Positions 1 to 13,240 of a stretch of DNA of 34,188 nucleotides are shown piece by piece. Positions within the stretch are counted from its first letter, which is position 1. The number at the start of each line of letters is the position of its first letter. Made by a program: the position numbers and the translations under genes. Location of the stretch: positions 34,490,571 to 34,524,758 of the forward strand of contig CM044511.1 in assembly GCA_024364805.1 (NCBI GenBank). The letters run 5' to 3'. The DNA comes from Euprymna scolopes (taxonomy: Eukaryota > Mollusca > Cephalopoda > Sepiida > Sepiolidae). The notes beneath the pieces were generated by a model. That model had not been told where the DNA came from. It ran no database searches and was given only the letters and a program-made list of their open reading frames with translations.

Positions 1-3000
1 AGACTCATGGTAGGCTCACGTTAGGTCAGCATATTCTCCAATAGCGTTATAACTGACGAGGTTTTTATAATCTGCAGAAAATTTAATGCCCCATAACAAA
101 TTTTCTTTGATTTTACCCTACAAGATATACAAAGAAATCTTTTGGAACGATTTAAAAATTATCAATTAATTATTTTTATATATCATTTCAGCGTGTTTTG
201 GGGTGATTCTGGTGATGTTATATTGAAAATCTCCTATATACCCTGAATGACATCTTCATCAGGCTTTTGAATTAATCAATAAAACCGATGTTCTCTAATC
301 TGATTAAGGTGAGTTTTATATATAACATCAGGCCTTCTATAATGAAAACAACATTTGGATTCTGTTACCTTTAACCATGTTAACCAAAAGGTCGTGCTGT
401 ATTTTTCGTTTTGTAGAATATTTTCTCGCATTTGTCATATCGTTTTTTGGCACAATAGAATTGCTTAATCTTATTGTATTTTTATAACAGTTTTTTAACT
501 ACGCGTTTTAATTTATCTGATAACTTGTTCTCAGCTAGTTTTAATGCTGGTGATATATTTGGATTTACTTGGATATTTTTTTAATACTTTGGACATGTAG
601 AAACTCATGCTCTCCTGAGTAATTGTTCTTATGCGCAAAGGAAATATTCAAACTCCCATTATGATCACATGTAATACGAGGAAGCGTGACATGATTGATT
701 CGAAACGTCAACAAGAACTCCTTGGCGTCACTGAGAGAAATTGTGTTTTCCTTTACTAAGCAGTGTACAATTTCAAAGACAGTAATTACTGACATTCATG
801 ACATAATTTATAACAATCTAAGAGTGGGTCTTCTACATTTAAATAATTCATGATATTTTGTCTAGCTATATTGAATAATCGCTAATACTAATATTCCAGT
901 GACCCTTTCAGAATTTCTATTAATCCTTAACCAGTCTTGATCTATTTGAAACTATGACTTAAATGCCTGGTTTTGCCTTTGTGATCGAATTAAGAACCTT
1001 GCCCGGATCAACCATATCATTGATGTCTTCAATTATCGGCCAGTAAACTTAACTATTAATAAATGTTATTATGCTATATTTTCCTGGATGACCTATGTAC
1101 TGATCTTTCGTTATTTTGTTAACGCTTTTTCTATGTCACTCTTTCGCTGTATAGTAAGAAGTCATCACTCATAGAAACATATCTTTGCATTTGCTTTTAT
1201 GTTGATAAATTGCCTTTTTCGGTGTTGCTTTTGTTTAATGTTTTCTGCAAGATGTGTTTCTGATAGTATTGCACATCCTGTTTTGATTATATTATCACTA
1301 TGTAAGGAATCAATTACTTAATCTTCAAAGATGATGTCTACTGTGCGACCAATGTTGCAAGTCTCCATACGAATCCGATCTGCCTATAGGCTATGTATTC
1401 TCACTTGAAATTGAAATGCGGCAGAATCCTTTCTCCCATGAGTCGTCTGTATTCTGTATAGATGAAGTAAAGGCGGTAAATATATTTTTATGGCTGGTCT
1501 GCATTATAAAGCATCGTCGATATAAATATCGGAATAATCTTTTAACTGCAAAGATACTAGCTAGATATTCGTCGATCTGTAAATGTTGTTTTTCTGACTG
1601 AAGTGGAGATCTATTTCGGTCCGGTATTTAATAAAAGACACCGCCACATAACTTTATGAGCTGGCACCTCTAGCGGTTGTTATACATAGATGTAATCATA
1701 GTGAAAACGCAAATGATGTAATGTAGAATATTTGTCCTTATTTTATGGAAGTCCGCTTGACATTCAGGTGTCTATTTCTATATAAGGTCTCTTTTTAGAT
1801 GTTCGTTCAGTTGGGCCTATAAGTCGTGCATATTAGGAATGCATGTCTGTTATGCTGAATCCCCAAAAGCCTTGTACATATACAATATATTTCGGAGCGG
1901 GAATATCATTTAGAGCAGTCGTACATTTCGCGTCCGGTCATCTACTGTTTTCTATATGGTCTACCGAATGTATTTTATTACATACATTAATAAATGACAC
2001 TTTTCTTATATTTTTAACTTAAAATGTGCTAAAAGAGAATACATTGTAAGCATGTTATCGATGTTCTCATCTGGTCTCACTTATTATGGCATGCAATAGC
2101 AGAATGATTGCTGATTGGTATATTATCATTAACTTCTGGAAAAGTGAGAGACGTCCTTTTTACTAAAAGAAGCTAAACGTTTAAATTTACATGATTCTCT
2201 CATGGATATGACGGCAAGGAATTTTCGCGTTTTTTCTGCTACTTGAAATTGAAGGTATGCCGCAGAGTTTATTTAGAAAATAAAACAGCTCCTCTGTTGA
2301 CCCTAGAGAAAACTATTTGAGGCTAGAAATGTTAAACAAATTCATTCAGTATCGAGTTATAAACTGTGCTAAAGTAAGCGCAAACACGGGAAAGTGTTCT
2401 TCTTTAAAATATAAAGGGTATGGATTCTCCTTTGATTGACTTAAAATTCTGGTAGAATGCTCCTTTTAATAACTCTTTCAAGCTCCTCATTTTTTCTTCC
2501 TTGAAGCAGACGGTATATTTCTCATTACTGGTTGCGTATTATCTTTTAATTGGATGACATTTTCGTGCATTTCTTCCAAATTCCCTTGAAAAAAAAACAC
2601 ATGGAAATTATTCCTTTTAATACAACCTTATTATTTGTATTCCATGCTGTTGTTAGAGTTTCTCCTTTTCTGAGAAAACGTATTTAATAGTTATCGAACA
2701 AATTGATTTATTTCTTCCAGTTCGTCACATAGTGCTGCCATATTTTTTAAGAAAACACAAAGTTTTAATTATTCCCCTACCGTAAAACATTACATTCAGA
2801 AGAAATTCATCTTCAAAATTATGTTCTCACTCAGTCATAGCTCAAGATATTTTTCCATACGTATACATGCTACTTTATCTATTTTTCAATCTATGCAAAT
2901 GCATGAAAATCTAAATGAAACTACGTTTTTATTTAATATTTCACCTGCGCATATCTCAATATGATTTATCATCTTTTTCGTTTGTTTGTGGAAGACAACT

Positions 3001-5848
3001 TGAAATTTTAAAACGTTTATTCTCTAAATTAATTTCGCGAGTGTTTGGGAACACTGAATTTTGTTCGAATATCTTGGTAATGTGCTTTGAATAAAAAGCT
3101 CCATTCTGTGTTATAGCTTTTATTGTCTTCTTGCATACAACTTTTCACATCTTTTCGTTTGACCATGACAAAAATATACCCATAACCCATGCGTTTCCCC
3201 CATTTTATCCTGGACTAATAACCAACGTTTGTCTAATCCTGTATTCTTTTTTTACTATTTCTTTCTTTTCAGATTATTTAATTTTATCTAATTCCACCCT
3301 TCCTAAATACGAGTATACTTCTTTTCCGTACCCCTTTTCATCATTTCCTTTTTTCACAGATATTTTCCCTCACTTTCACCAGATGTTTCCTGTTTTAATA
3401 TCTGCCATCAGATTTCTTAATGTTAAAGGTTTCACTTAGTTCTGCATTAATAATTTAATCAGCCCTTACATGCATAATTAGCCTAGCGTCATACTTTGTA
3501 TACAGCTATATTATTGAATAAATAAAAAAGGCTTTACCCGGTACTCCTTATTTTTCCTTTCATATCCCGAATTTACCTTTTGCCAAATGAACAACACGGC
3601 AAATATACTCAAAACAGGTGAAAATATCAAAAAGCTGGCTCCCTGAAAATCCTTATTAAAGATTAATATCTACAAGATCTTCCTTTTGTTGAGTCACTGA
3701 AACCTTCGTCTTTTAATACTTATTTCAAAGTAATCTATGGCATCCATCTCTATTCCTAATATTTTTATAATTTCCTTAATTAGCTTAAGCATGGCCAGAC
3801 TATAAGCTGTTGGTTGATATATCGGTGATATGCGCAGATTTGTAGGTATTCTCTTGCAAATCAGAACAATTATCATATCAATAAGACATTTATCTTTGGT
3901 GTCCCTCTTTTATCAAGCAAGGTAAATTTTGTCTGCCAAAATACCTCTAAGAAATTGCTACATCAATACAATATAAGTTATGGGCAGACACTTCTCGGCA
4001 GAAGTTTCATTACGTGCATCCATCCGATGTATCACTGTTGATACATACCTGCTCCCTTCAATAAATAAATTCCCTTAATTACGAGAGGCAACCCTTTAAG
4101 GCAAGTTAATAATTTTTTTTTGTTGATAATGTTATATTAGTGAATACGATGTAATTTAGTGGGCATTGAATTCGAAAATATCTCACGTTGTTTTAAAGTT
4201 TTTCCCCCTGGTTACTTTATCCAGACTTCTGGGTTGCTTAAACTTTTCTATATTATGCATCTTATTATTCAGCTAAGGATTTTTATTCGGTTCGTTTGGA
4301 CGCTTCGGATATCACTCGAAATCTGCCCATTTTTCCCGTGTTTTTTTAAAATTATTTTTTAAAAAGTTTACCTTTAATTTGCTTTTTTTAACATTTTTGG
4401 TTTAATATTGAGTGTAATTCACTCTTATCTTTTGCCTTTTGAATTTTTATCACCTCTAACATAGCGCCGACGCTCAGCAGCTTAGCAGCTGTACGCAACA
4501 GAACGTGATGTGCGTGAAATGTCACAGCAAAGAAAATAGAACAATATTATACAAATTGAAAACGTTAAAGAAACGGATAAAGACAGTGTACCACCCATTC
4601 CACAGTGCAGATTCTTGTTCAAAATCAGAGCGTCTAAATCAAGAGTATTATTTTACCCTTCTTCCTATAAAACGACATTTTTACATGCTATAATTGATGA
4701 TTTTTTTCTTATTATTTAATATTATGTGTCTGAGATATCGCGATGTAATAACGATACCAGGTTCGATACGGATGGCCAAAACTCTTAGCAGACATACAAA
4801 CATAGAACTATATGAACACAAAACACACAGTAACACACATACGTATAAACACAGACGGCTGAGACTTATACAATAGAAGGCCAACGAGCAACAACCCCGC
4901 ACACACGTTATGTTCGTGGAAGTATCCAGAAAGGCTACTACGTTACATCTGGTACAATCAGCCCCTCATACTCTAAAAATAGAAGGAATTAACAACAAAT
5001 ACGATAATTATGACAAAAACGAAATATATCAGGTTGATAACTTGTACACCAACATACATAAATAGCAGCTGAAATCAAACTGTGTCAGTCAAAAATAGAT
5101 ATACGTCGTTATTTTACGGTCATTCAATTAGTGGGCATGAGCTTGAGACAGGCATGAGTAGTTTACGGACTGTCTTAGGTTTGCGGTTTTTGATGATACA
5201 ATTGATTTCAGAAAAGTTGCTAGATACATACAGTAGTACGCAGGTTTTTGATCAGACCATGTTTAGATAAGATTACGCCAACGAATGAACAAGGCTTTGT
5301 ATATGTGAATATAAGAGATTAGAGGTCCTTGCCCACGATCTTCAATACAAGCATACGCACATAAGGCTACTGACATTGCAGAAATGTCGAAATGTTTTTG
5401 TTTTTTTCTGGGTTCCTTCTACTTTCTTTTCTTTAGGTGTTAGCCAGTGTGACCCCCACGGCCACGAATAATATGAGAGAAAACGACACGCACATATAGT
5501 AAGATAGAACAAATTCAGGGCACACAACATATGGTTAAATGATCTTAGTCGAGCCAAGTTGCAGTTGCTCCTATCGCACGGATACACACTCATGTAAATT
5601 AACATTAAAAAACAGGAAGTGCAACATTTCATTTTATTGTTAATGCAGGTCTTTGGTTGCATTTTGTTGTAATCTCCCCAACTAGAAACACCTACTACTA
5701 TCGCTTGAACAAGCCCTGAACTTCATATAATTTTAAGTCCTGTTCATATACCATCGTATATCAGCAATGCACTTGACTCTATAAAGGCATTTGAAGAACA
5801 TTACAATAATGATTCGTTTTATCAAAAACTACTTAAAATGGGAACATT
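1..5848. other. AT-rich stretch with no gene recognised
   Basis: No reading frame here looks like a known protein, and none of the short ORFs exceeds what AT-rich random sequence gives. Positions 3130-3440 are strongly pyrimidine-biased on the plus strand, which explains a 102-codon open frame of low complexity there. Around 4760-4860 a tRNA B-box-like stretch (GGTTCGATACG) is followed by CA-rich sequence; this could be a decayed SINE, but no A box or SINE body could be seen. A 76-codon minus-strand ORF at 565-795 is discussed under findings. No RNA gene, array or terminal repeat was found. Confidence 0.6.
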
Positions 5849-6530
5849 TATAATGTAACAACTACATGGCGGAACGAAAAAAACCTCGCCCTAAAGAAAA
5901 TAACTCCAAACTTTATTTTAAAACTTATTGAAAAATTGATTCAGGTAAATTAATAACGCAGCAAAGCTTACATCTATTAAAGGTGACCGCATTCAGCCTC
6001 GATCGCCATCTCAATACGTGTCCGGAACTGGAAGCTTGCCTTTTCCACAAGCTCTGGCGGAAGTTAAACGAATACTCTGCGGGTGGAAGCGACTCGGATG
6101 GCGTAGGTGTTTTGGGATGACCTGTTGGTGATGTTTTCGACTTATGACCAAACTAAGTAGTTTAGTTCATTCAGATCGAGGGATAAGGGGGTAGTAAAAA
6201 ATTGAAGAAATCTGTGCCACTCCCTCTGACGCTAAGCGTGAGTCATTTTAGACTTGCTGCTCGGCGTCGAGTCCTGCCAGTTGAGGTATGCCAGTTGCCA
6301 CCTGATTGCACCAGGGGATCACCACACTCAGCAGCATATCCAGGTACAGTGTGTATTTACTTTCAAGCCTACGAAAATGTGAAGTGACATGACATAGTCC
6401 TTATTTGAAATCACACCAAAGTGTCGCAAAATTTGCTTTCATCATCCTGGGCACGTGGAAATCTAGCGATGCATTTTGAGAATACTGCCAGTAGTCCTGT
6501 TGTCAGAAATTGGACTGGTCGAGAATATGT
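5849..6530 (-). pseudogene. Tc1/mariner-type DDE transposase relic, C-terminal half
   Basis: On the minus strand several blocks fall in the order of the C-terminal half of a Tc1/IS630-type transposase, which cuts and pastes its own element in the nucleus. Around 6290-6346 reads YLDMLLSVVIPWCNQVATG, matching the segment before the second catalytic Asp. Around 6147-6189 reads SLDLNELNYLVW, matching the SPDLNPLDYxVW motif that normally precedes or carries the third acidic residue. Positions 5977-6030 read FQFRTRIEMAIEAECGHL then a stop, the usual family C-terminus (R-AVI-A-GGHI). The blocks lie in different frames with internal stops, so the gene is dead. The N-terminal DNA-binding half was not found above 6530. 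Sequence down to about 5849 probably includes the 3' untranslated part and one element end, but no matching inverted repeat was seen. Confidence 0.72.
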
Positions 6531-6754
6531 CTTACAGCGACGCATCTCCAATCTCGCGTGTTACTGTCAGTCACGCTAGAAAGCTCTCATCGCTATTGGG
6601 TTGTGTACAAATTTGGCAAACTAGTAGCTGGTCTGTATCAAACAACGAATAACCGATTTTCAACAAACAGAAATTAAAACAAGTCATCATTTGTAGGCCG
6701 ACTACTTTCCTTATCGTTCCATAGTTTAATAATACAAGTAAATCAAAAACATAC

Positions 6755-6800
<46 letters not shown>
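6755..6800. repeat. (ATA)n microsatellite
   Basis: Uninterrupted trinucleotide run of about 15 units immediately upstream of the Helentron-like element. Its position suggests growth at the element's insertion site. Confidence 0.95.
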
Positions 6801-6802
<2 letters not shown>

Positions 6803-7216
6803 TTAATCTATATATCTATAAAAGAAAAAGTGTATGTGGGTGTATGTATGTGTTTGTCTGTGTACATTTCCCTACGCAATAACTCTGTCAATTTTTAGTC
6901 TACAGACTAGAAATTTGATATACAGGGTATTGAGATTGTGGAAAATGGTTGTAATCTGTGCGCGGCCAGAAAGTTGGATGTATAAAGGTCAAATTTCAAC
7001 GATTTGACCTTGGAGGACACCACCAACCTCCTCCGCCAATTTTAGGTCTAAACACTTGAAATTTCAGATGCAGGTTCCTTGGACTTAATAGTTTTATTTG
7101 AATCCAAAATAATAAATGTTAAAGGGTGATAAAAGGGGTCAAATTTTAAAAAGTGACCTCTTGTTTTGTTTCTTTTGCTCAACATACATCTCGAAACATC
7201 CGGGCAACGCCGGGCT
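6803..7216 (+). mobile_element. Non-autonomous Helentron-like element, copy 1
   Basis: The segment begins AATCTATATATCTATAAAAG, runs into a GT-rich tract (6830-6870), and ends near 7200-7214 with a short GC hairpin, CCGG-GCAACG-CCGG. An AT-rich start with a TATAAAA motif, a short GC hairpin near the 3' end, no coding capacity and flanking microsatellites are typical of non-autonomous Helitron/Helentron elements, which move by rolling-circle replication using enzymes supplied by others. The interior has no ORF of note. The second copy at 28.07 kb has a near-identical start motif, supporting a shared family. A miniature element of another class remains possible because no terminal repeat pins the ends. 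Confidence 0.5.
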
Positions 7217-7220
7217 GAAA

Positions 7221-7261
<41 letters not shown>

Positions 7262-7280
7262 ATAATAATAATAATAATAA
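7221..7280. repeat. (ACT)n followed by (AAT)n
   Basis: About 13 ACT/TAC units (7221-7260) pass directly into about 6 AAT units (7261-7280). The array starts a few bases after the terminal hairpin of the Helentron-like element, so element and microsatellite probably share an origin. Confidence 0.95.
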
Positions 7281-10200
7281 CAAAAACAATGATAAATACC
7301 TTTCAGCTGTTCACACATCTTGCCACAAACCTACACGACAGTTTGAGAGCAGGTTGCTTCCATAAGGTAAATGCCACAACGATATTGATCAAAACAATAC
7401 GATAAGAAGGCGTGAATAACTTGCCTTTTTGGTGTGGGGAAATTTTAGCTAGCATATTGTCTGAAAATGTTTATCTTCATTTATAATAAAATAATGCTGT
7501 CTGAGGAATACAAAAGCGGCAGAAGAAATCACGAGCCAATATTTATTAATAAATAGATTCTAAGTAAATCCTAACAAAAATCTTCTACAGTTGTAACAAA
7601 AAAAACCAGAAGCCCCTGGTTATAAAATATGAGGAATATCCCTTAACTTGTCAGCAACATATATATAGAAGAGGGGTAAAAATTAAAACACCAATTTGAT
7701 TTCACCAATTTTACAAAGTAAAAATAAAAAAAGAAATGTTCAAGCGGGATAGTGTTTTTGCCATCATTTTGATCGCATTGACAATTTTTACGGAATGTGA
7801 AAAAAAGGATATGAATCTTGAAAATAATTCTTGCAGCCAGAAATGTACTATTCATGGATGAGTTTAAACTTTCAAAAAGGAATGATATTTTATGCTTACC
7901 AAAAATATAATAGTTTACTGTAACATTACCAAATGTGGTTTCCTAGTGAAAGAAAAGAGACAAACCGGTCCACTGAGATGAATGAGGTTTCAACAATAGA
8001 TCTAAGAAAATAGGTTTAAAGTGAAACAATCCCAAACAATTTGAGGATAAATAAATAAAATAATGTAAAATTATAAAATACAATAAATATATAAAAACAG
8101 GGAAATAAAACTCAAGTTCACAATTGAGCACAGCATGAGTTAATCCTGGATTCTCACCACGCCAGAATACTATATATGCCATAAATAGCAGATCAGTTGG
8201 TATCATTGTATATACCGTAAGTATACCAGATTGTGGTGTAGATAAATTAAAATGTAATGAAGTAACATAGGAAAATGTTAAGAGCTAATGCCAGTTTCCA
8301 TAGACAGAGTGTGCACTTACCTATAAAAAATTGTTTTAGACTGGAATATGTAATTTGGTCCGTGGTTTCATGAGCGAAGGCTTCACTTCTTAGGAAGCAA
8401 TCTACACAGTTTATTCTCCAAGAACATTACATGTAAAATATTGATAACTAAAATTTGTTGGTTATCTGTGAGTTTTAAAGGTCTACTGAGAGCATTTTAA
8501 TCGCAGCCTAATTGCAGGCTAATCGCACTACGTTCATCAAACAGCACACCGCATAGACCGTAGAATAACCATTGTGAAGATTCTATAATAAAAGGAAAAG
8601 CATTAGGATGTATCATATCAGAATATGGTATGTCACCTCAGCATCAATGCCAAAAACGAACAGACAACAAAATCGATACCGTCCTTCACCGCAATCTATG
8701 TAAATCCTATGAATTAGCCAAAAACGAAAAAAAAATAGGGGCACACACCTGAATGAAACAAATAAAAACACAATTTCAATTTTTTGACGCGTATTGTACA
8801 TGCATACTGATAATATCCTTGTACTTTTTTATGGATATAATTTTTCTGAACAAAAGAACTAGAGAACTTGCTGTATCATTAGCATAACACGCCCTTTCGG
8901 TACTAGAGTGCAAGGGCGAAAACATGAAACAACGAATCAATATCAATACCCGTAATGTGAATATGTTAGACTATAGAACTATAAATAAATTAAGGTTAAT
9001 GCTATTGGATTTTGGACGCTTCTGCCATTAGAATAAGCTACCAGAACTGACGGAATCGTATTGATGGAGCATTTTACCAATTTTACAACCGGCTTTCCTG
9101 TTAAAAAGAGTAAAAGCCCAAATTTAAATGTAGCAGGGTTGATGTTTGTAGCAATAATATCCAACTAAAACATCCAAAAGTTTAGATAACTATGAAATAT
9201 TATTTTTAATAGTAAACATTGTAGCAGTATACTGCTTATATCATTATTTCCAATAATGGACAGTTAATAATAGTCATAATATAATTATAATGTAAAACTA
9301 CTAAGTAAAGTTAATAATAATTAAGGCAGTATTAATTAATATTATTACTGACACTCGTTATCATACCAGTATTATTACAACTGATATTATCAATAAAAAT
9401 GATAAAGTTATAATAACAGAATAATAACTGCCTCGGCAAATTACATACTACATAACATTAGGTACAATAGAAAACAGTAAGGCGGCCTCTCTAATCTATA
9501 TTACAACAATGCGAAAGACAAGAGGCAGGCGGAGACGATTAAACTAGAGCCAAAACACATTCCTAAAAGAAAAAAAGAGAACACATCTGTAATAAAGTGT
9601 TTCTATATATTAGGTTTTGAAGAAGGATTCTATCGATAATGAATGAAACAGTTATGATAGAGGTGTCCCGACTACAATGCAATAGGGGAAAAGCCTGCTG
9701 ATCAAAATAAACACATAATCAAAAACGATATTTCGCAGCAAGAATTAGTGTAAAATTAAGAAACAAAATGCTGGAAAAAAATTAGGAATCAACTTTTCAG
9801 CAAGTGAAGATTGACAGAATACAAACACAGAGAAAAAGAATTATAATAGAAGAGCATACTACAAATATCAGAGGGACGAATTAATAAATCCTCTCCGTAT
9901 TAATGAAAAATCAAAATAATTAACATTTGCAAAATAAACAATGTACGATCAACCACAATGGGTCTTAAAAGATTGTGACAGAACTGAAAATTATGTGCGG
10001 ATAAATGTTAACTGAGAATTTATGAGATTAAAATTAAAAACAAATACCGTCCAACAATTGGTAAAAAACATTGTAACGTCTGATAAACCACTTCAAATAA
10101 TATCTAAAAAAGATATAACACGAAAGAAAACTGACAACGAGGAACGATGACAATATAATTGAAAACAAAGCAAATCACATGAAATTAAAATACTTGAAAT

Positions 10201-10750
10201 TATATATACAAACCAAAATGAACTTTAAGACGATATCTACATAGAAATATGAGCAGAATCAAATGAAAAATGTCTTCTAGGTTGCAATTAGACCCGGTTT
10301 TACGAAGATCTTAGCATAGAGGAAATCAATAACATAACGAAGAAACTAGAAAAAATACAAACTCTTCTGGGATTATAAATGGGATAATCAACAAGAAAAC
10401 CACAACTATGCTGAATATAAAAAATGAAACAGAATACTAACGGAATACATAAGAAATAAACAGAGAACGAAATAATAATAAAACAGAAATAACAATCGTG
10501 GTAAGCCCAGCACAATTAGAAAATTGATAAGCAGCTGCTATAACAATGTATTATAAGAATAAAATATGTTTAATTAAGGGAAAAACGTAAAAGCAAGATA
10601 GATATACTCGTGCTGGTAAAGAAAATTTTTGCACTAAATTCTTTGTGAGGACGATCTGTGAAACGGGATTGGTGCTAAAATATTCCTATCCTGCTAAACA
10701 AACTGTAATAGTTGTTTTACGACAGATTTTTTTCACATTAATTGCAATGT
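7281..10750. other. No gene recognised; A-rich purine-biased block in the second half
   Basis: No protein family could be recognised. From about 9450 to 10600 the plus strand is rich in A and in purines (many GAA, AAA and AGA triplets), quite unlike the T-rich DNA near the window start. A-rich sense strands are common in LINE ORFs. One phrase around 10310-10370 (SIEEINNITKKLEKIQ) vaguely recalls the start of a LINE reverse transcriptase domain, but it is too short and interrupted to call. Confidence 0.5.
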
Positions 10751-11954
10751 CAGTTTTTGAATATTGTGTGTTTCAAAATAATAGAAAAATGCAGGTATGT
10801 AAGAGAAATAGTTTTTATTCAAATAAATACAGATACAGTTAACCAATATTTAGTAGTAGCATCTATTTCCTTGATAACAGCATAAATTCGCCGAAGCATG
10901 GAATCGACTAGCTTCTCGCAATTCTGCAGACACTGAATCCCATGTGTTCTGGATTGCAATCCTCATGGCTACTAGGGTAGTAGGGTTTTCTTTGTGGAGC
11001 CTCCGCTTCATGCGGTATCACAAGGCTTAAATAACTTTCAAATCTGGCGAGTTCGCCGGCCATTCAAGAACAGGGATCGATCGTTCTCAGAACCAGGGAG
11101 ACGTGTACCGGTGGCAAGTTATTTTGAAAAATCATTTCTGTAGCCTCCCTGTTAAACTGATTATCACACACTGGCAGTAAATTAGCTTCCAGGATATTTT
11201 GGTACACTTTTGCGTTTACAGATTTTTGATGAAGCACAGATTACCAACATCTTTAGAACTCATACAGTCCCAAACCATGCAAGATGGCGGGAAGTTAACA
11301 TACTTCTTAATGCATTATTTGTTATACCGTTCCGTGGTTCTTCGCCAAACATGTGCCCCTTGGTCGCCAAAGGAGATACAAAATCGAGACTCATCTGAAC
11401 AGACAACACGCCGTCGTTCGTCTGCAGTCCAGGTTTGATAGGTAGTTGCCCATCGCAGTCTCTTCAACATTTGCTTCTTGTTAAGGAGCGATTTGGTGGC
11501 AGCTACACGATTTCGGTATCCCACTAGCAAAAGTCGTCGGTAGGTAGTGATTTTCCCATCGTCAGCACCAGAAACCTGTATTCACGCTTCAGTGATGGGA
11601 CTTGGTGATTGGAATTGACTTTTACTTTGCCTCCTTGTCCAGTGACCGTCTTGTCTTTTGGTTGTGCTTTTCTTTCGTCCGCATGCTTACAATTGTTGTT
11701 AGAAACACTCTCAGCACCTTTCCGGAGCAATTTGGTCACCAGAAATCTTGAACATCCGACCTCGATTGCGATTACTATGTGCATCTTTCCTTCTGCATGC
11801 AAATCAAAGATACGCTGCTTCTCAAGCAAAATATGTCTTTAGAGCGACCTATACTTATACAGTATGATTAAATCGCTTTCAAAACCTTTTTAAACAATAT
11901 TTGCAAAAAAAATTAGAGTTTAAGATTACTCAACGACACAATATTCTATTAAAT
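10751..11954 (-). mobile_element. Tc1-like DNA transposon, decayed
   Basis: A minus-strand Tc1-type transposase relic (about 11829 down to 10880) lies between a perfect 11-bp inverted repeat: GAATATTGTGT at 10759-10769 and its complement ACACAATATTC at 11936-11946. The left end continues with TTTCAAAATAATAG, a phrase I associate with ends of Tc1-like elements. The total of about 1.2 kb is close to the usual Tc1 length. A clear TA target duplication was not resolved, and beyond the 11 bp the two ends diverge. Confidence 0.7.
10880..11829 (-). pseudogene. Tc1-type transposase, broken
   Basis: Blocks appear in family order on the minus strand. The N-terminus (11829-11720) starts MLEKQRIFDLHAEGK and continues with a helix-turn-helix-like EVGCSRFLVTKLLRKG. 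A central block near 11450-11380 reads RLRWATTYQTW, then VVCSDESRF, which carries the first catalytic Asp, then HVWRR. MVWDCMS lies near 11282-11262. WPANSPDLKVI (11061-11029) precedes the place of the final acidic residue. MKRRLHKENPTTLVAMRIAI (about 11013-10954) and a normal-looking C-terminus follow. Several frame changes and stops separate these blocks, so no functional enzyme is made. The second catalytic Asp region (DNDPKH-like) could not be found. Open frames of 71 and 101 codons survive, implying moderate rather than extreme age. Confidence 0.85.
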
Positions 11955-13240
11955 TTAAATGTTGATTTTTCTAATGTGAAAACGAAATATTCTTTGTCTG
12001 CCATATGCAACTCCTCAAATGATTAAAATAGTTGCAATAGTTATTTAAATATAAGATACGTCCCCTTTACAATTTGCAAGCTGAAATTTATCCCAGATGT
12101 AATGAATTTACAAATGTACTATTATTTTGTACCAGCACGAGTACATCCGAGAAAGACATAACATATTAAATCGTCAATGAAAGATCTACACCAATTGAAA
12201 ATTACATCAAATGGTTTCATACATTAGACACTACAGAACATTATGCTACTGGTCTATGTTGAAAATAATAAAGATTTACTTGCTATACAGGTCCATCCCT
12301 TTTTATAATTGTGAATTATTCATTATTCGAGAGGCAGTCAAGTTGATGAAAGTATCAAGAGTGTTTATACATATTCCAAGTTTAAAGCATATAAACATTA
12401 AAAAAAAACATTATCAAGGAAAGAATGTCATTGTACAAGCACACACTATAATCTACAATGCATATATAATGTATTGCTTTAATACGTATAAGATATGAAG
12501 AGAATTCCATTCATATTAATAATAAAATGAACACAGACAAACTTGAACTGTAAACAAAATGAAAATACATGGTTAAGATCAGAATACTGAATGTCGTTAG
12601 ACAGAATAAAATTGTATTTTATCGTTCTACTCATAGTGCCATTAAGAAACATATTAAGAAAATATTTGAATACAAATCTAATTAAAACACAAAGACATCA
12701 CCTAACTACTGCGATGACCTTAAGCTATCGCATCTATATAAAAGAATGGGAGGGGAAAAAGATGATAAGTAAAAGCTGATGCATCAGGCTGAATACGGAA
12801 CGTTAATCTGAAATAGATATAGCGTTATCTACTACATATAAAAATGCTCGGGAGATTGGACACCAGGAAAACAGAGAACCATGTAAAATGAAAAAAAAAT
12901 CATAAAATCAAGAATAATTATAAAAGATAAGAACATAAAACATGAAAAAAATGAAAGGAAACAACTAAACTAAGATTATTTTTAAGAAACATTTTTAAAA
13001 AATATTAAGAATAAAAGGATCAATCAGTTGCATCTCTACTAATCTGTAAGTCATCTCATATGATGGATAGCAGTAATAATGTGTTTTCCATGATGCATAA
13101 TAATATTAAATGCATAAATAACATGTCTCGAAACTTATGTAAACCATCTCGTATATGTTCGATTTTTCACCCGCTCGACAAAACATAAACTTATCAGAAA
13201 ACTAAACAACATATCAGGTAAAATAACCGGAAATATTTCT
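11955..13240. other. No gene recognised
   Basis: AT-rich DNA with A-rich tracts (12880-13020). A 95-codon open frame at 12211-12498 is rich in I, Y and K, as expected from base composition, and resembles nothing I know. No repeats or hairpins of note were seen. Confidence 0.6.

Noticed and set aside
3131-3439. 102-codon plus-strand ORF rich in F, S, P and L
   Set aside because: It follows from the pyrimidine-rich strand; low complexity, no family resemblance, no splice or start context.
4759-4860. Possible tRNA-derived SINE (B-box-like GGTTCGATACG followed by CA-rich DNA)
   Set aside because: No A box at the right distance, no SINE body and no second copy in the window.
11199-11842. Plus-strand ORFs across the Tc1 element
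   Set aside because: Antisense shadows of the minus-strand transposase blocks.
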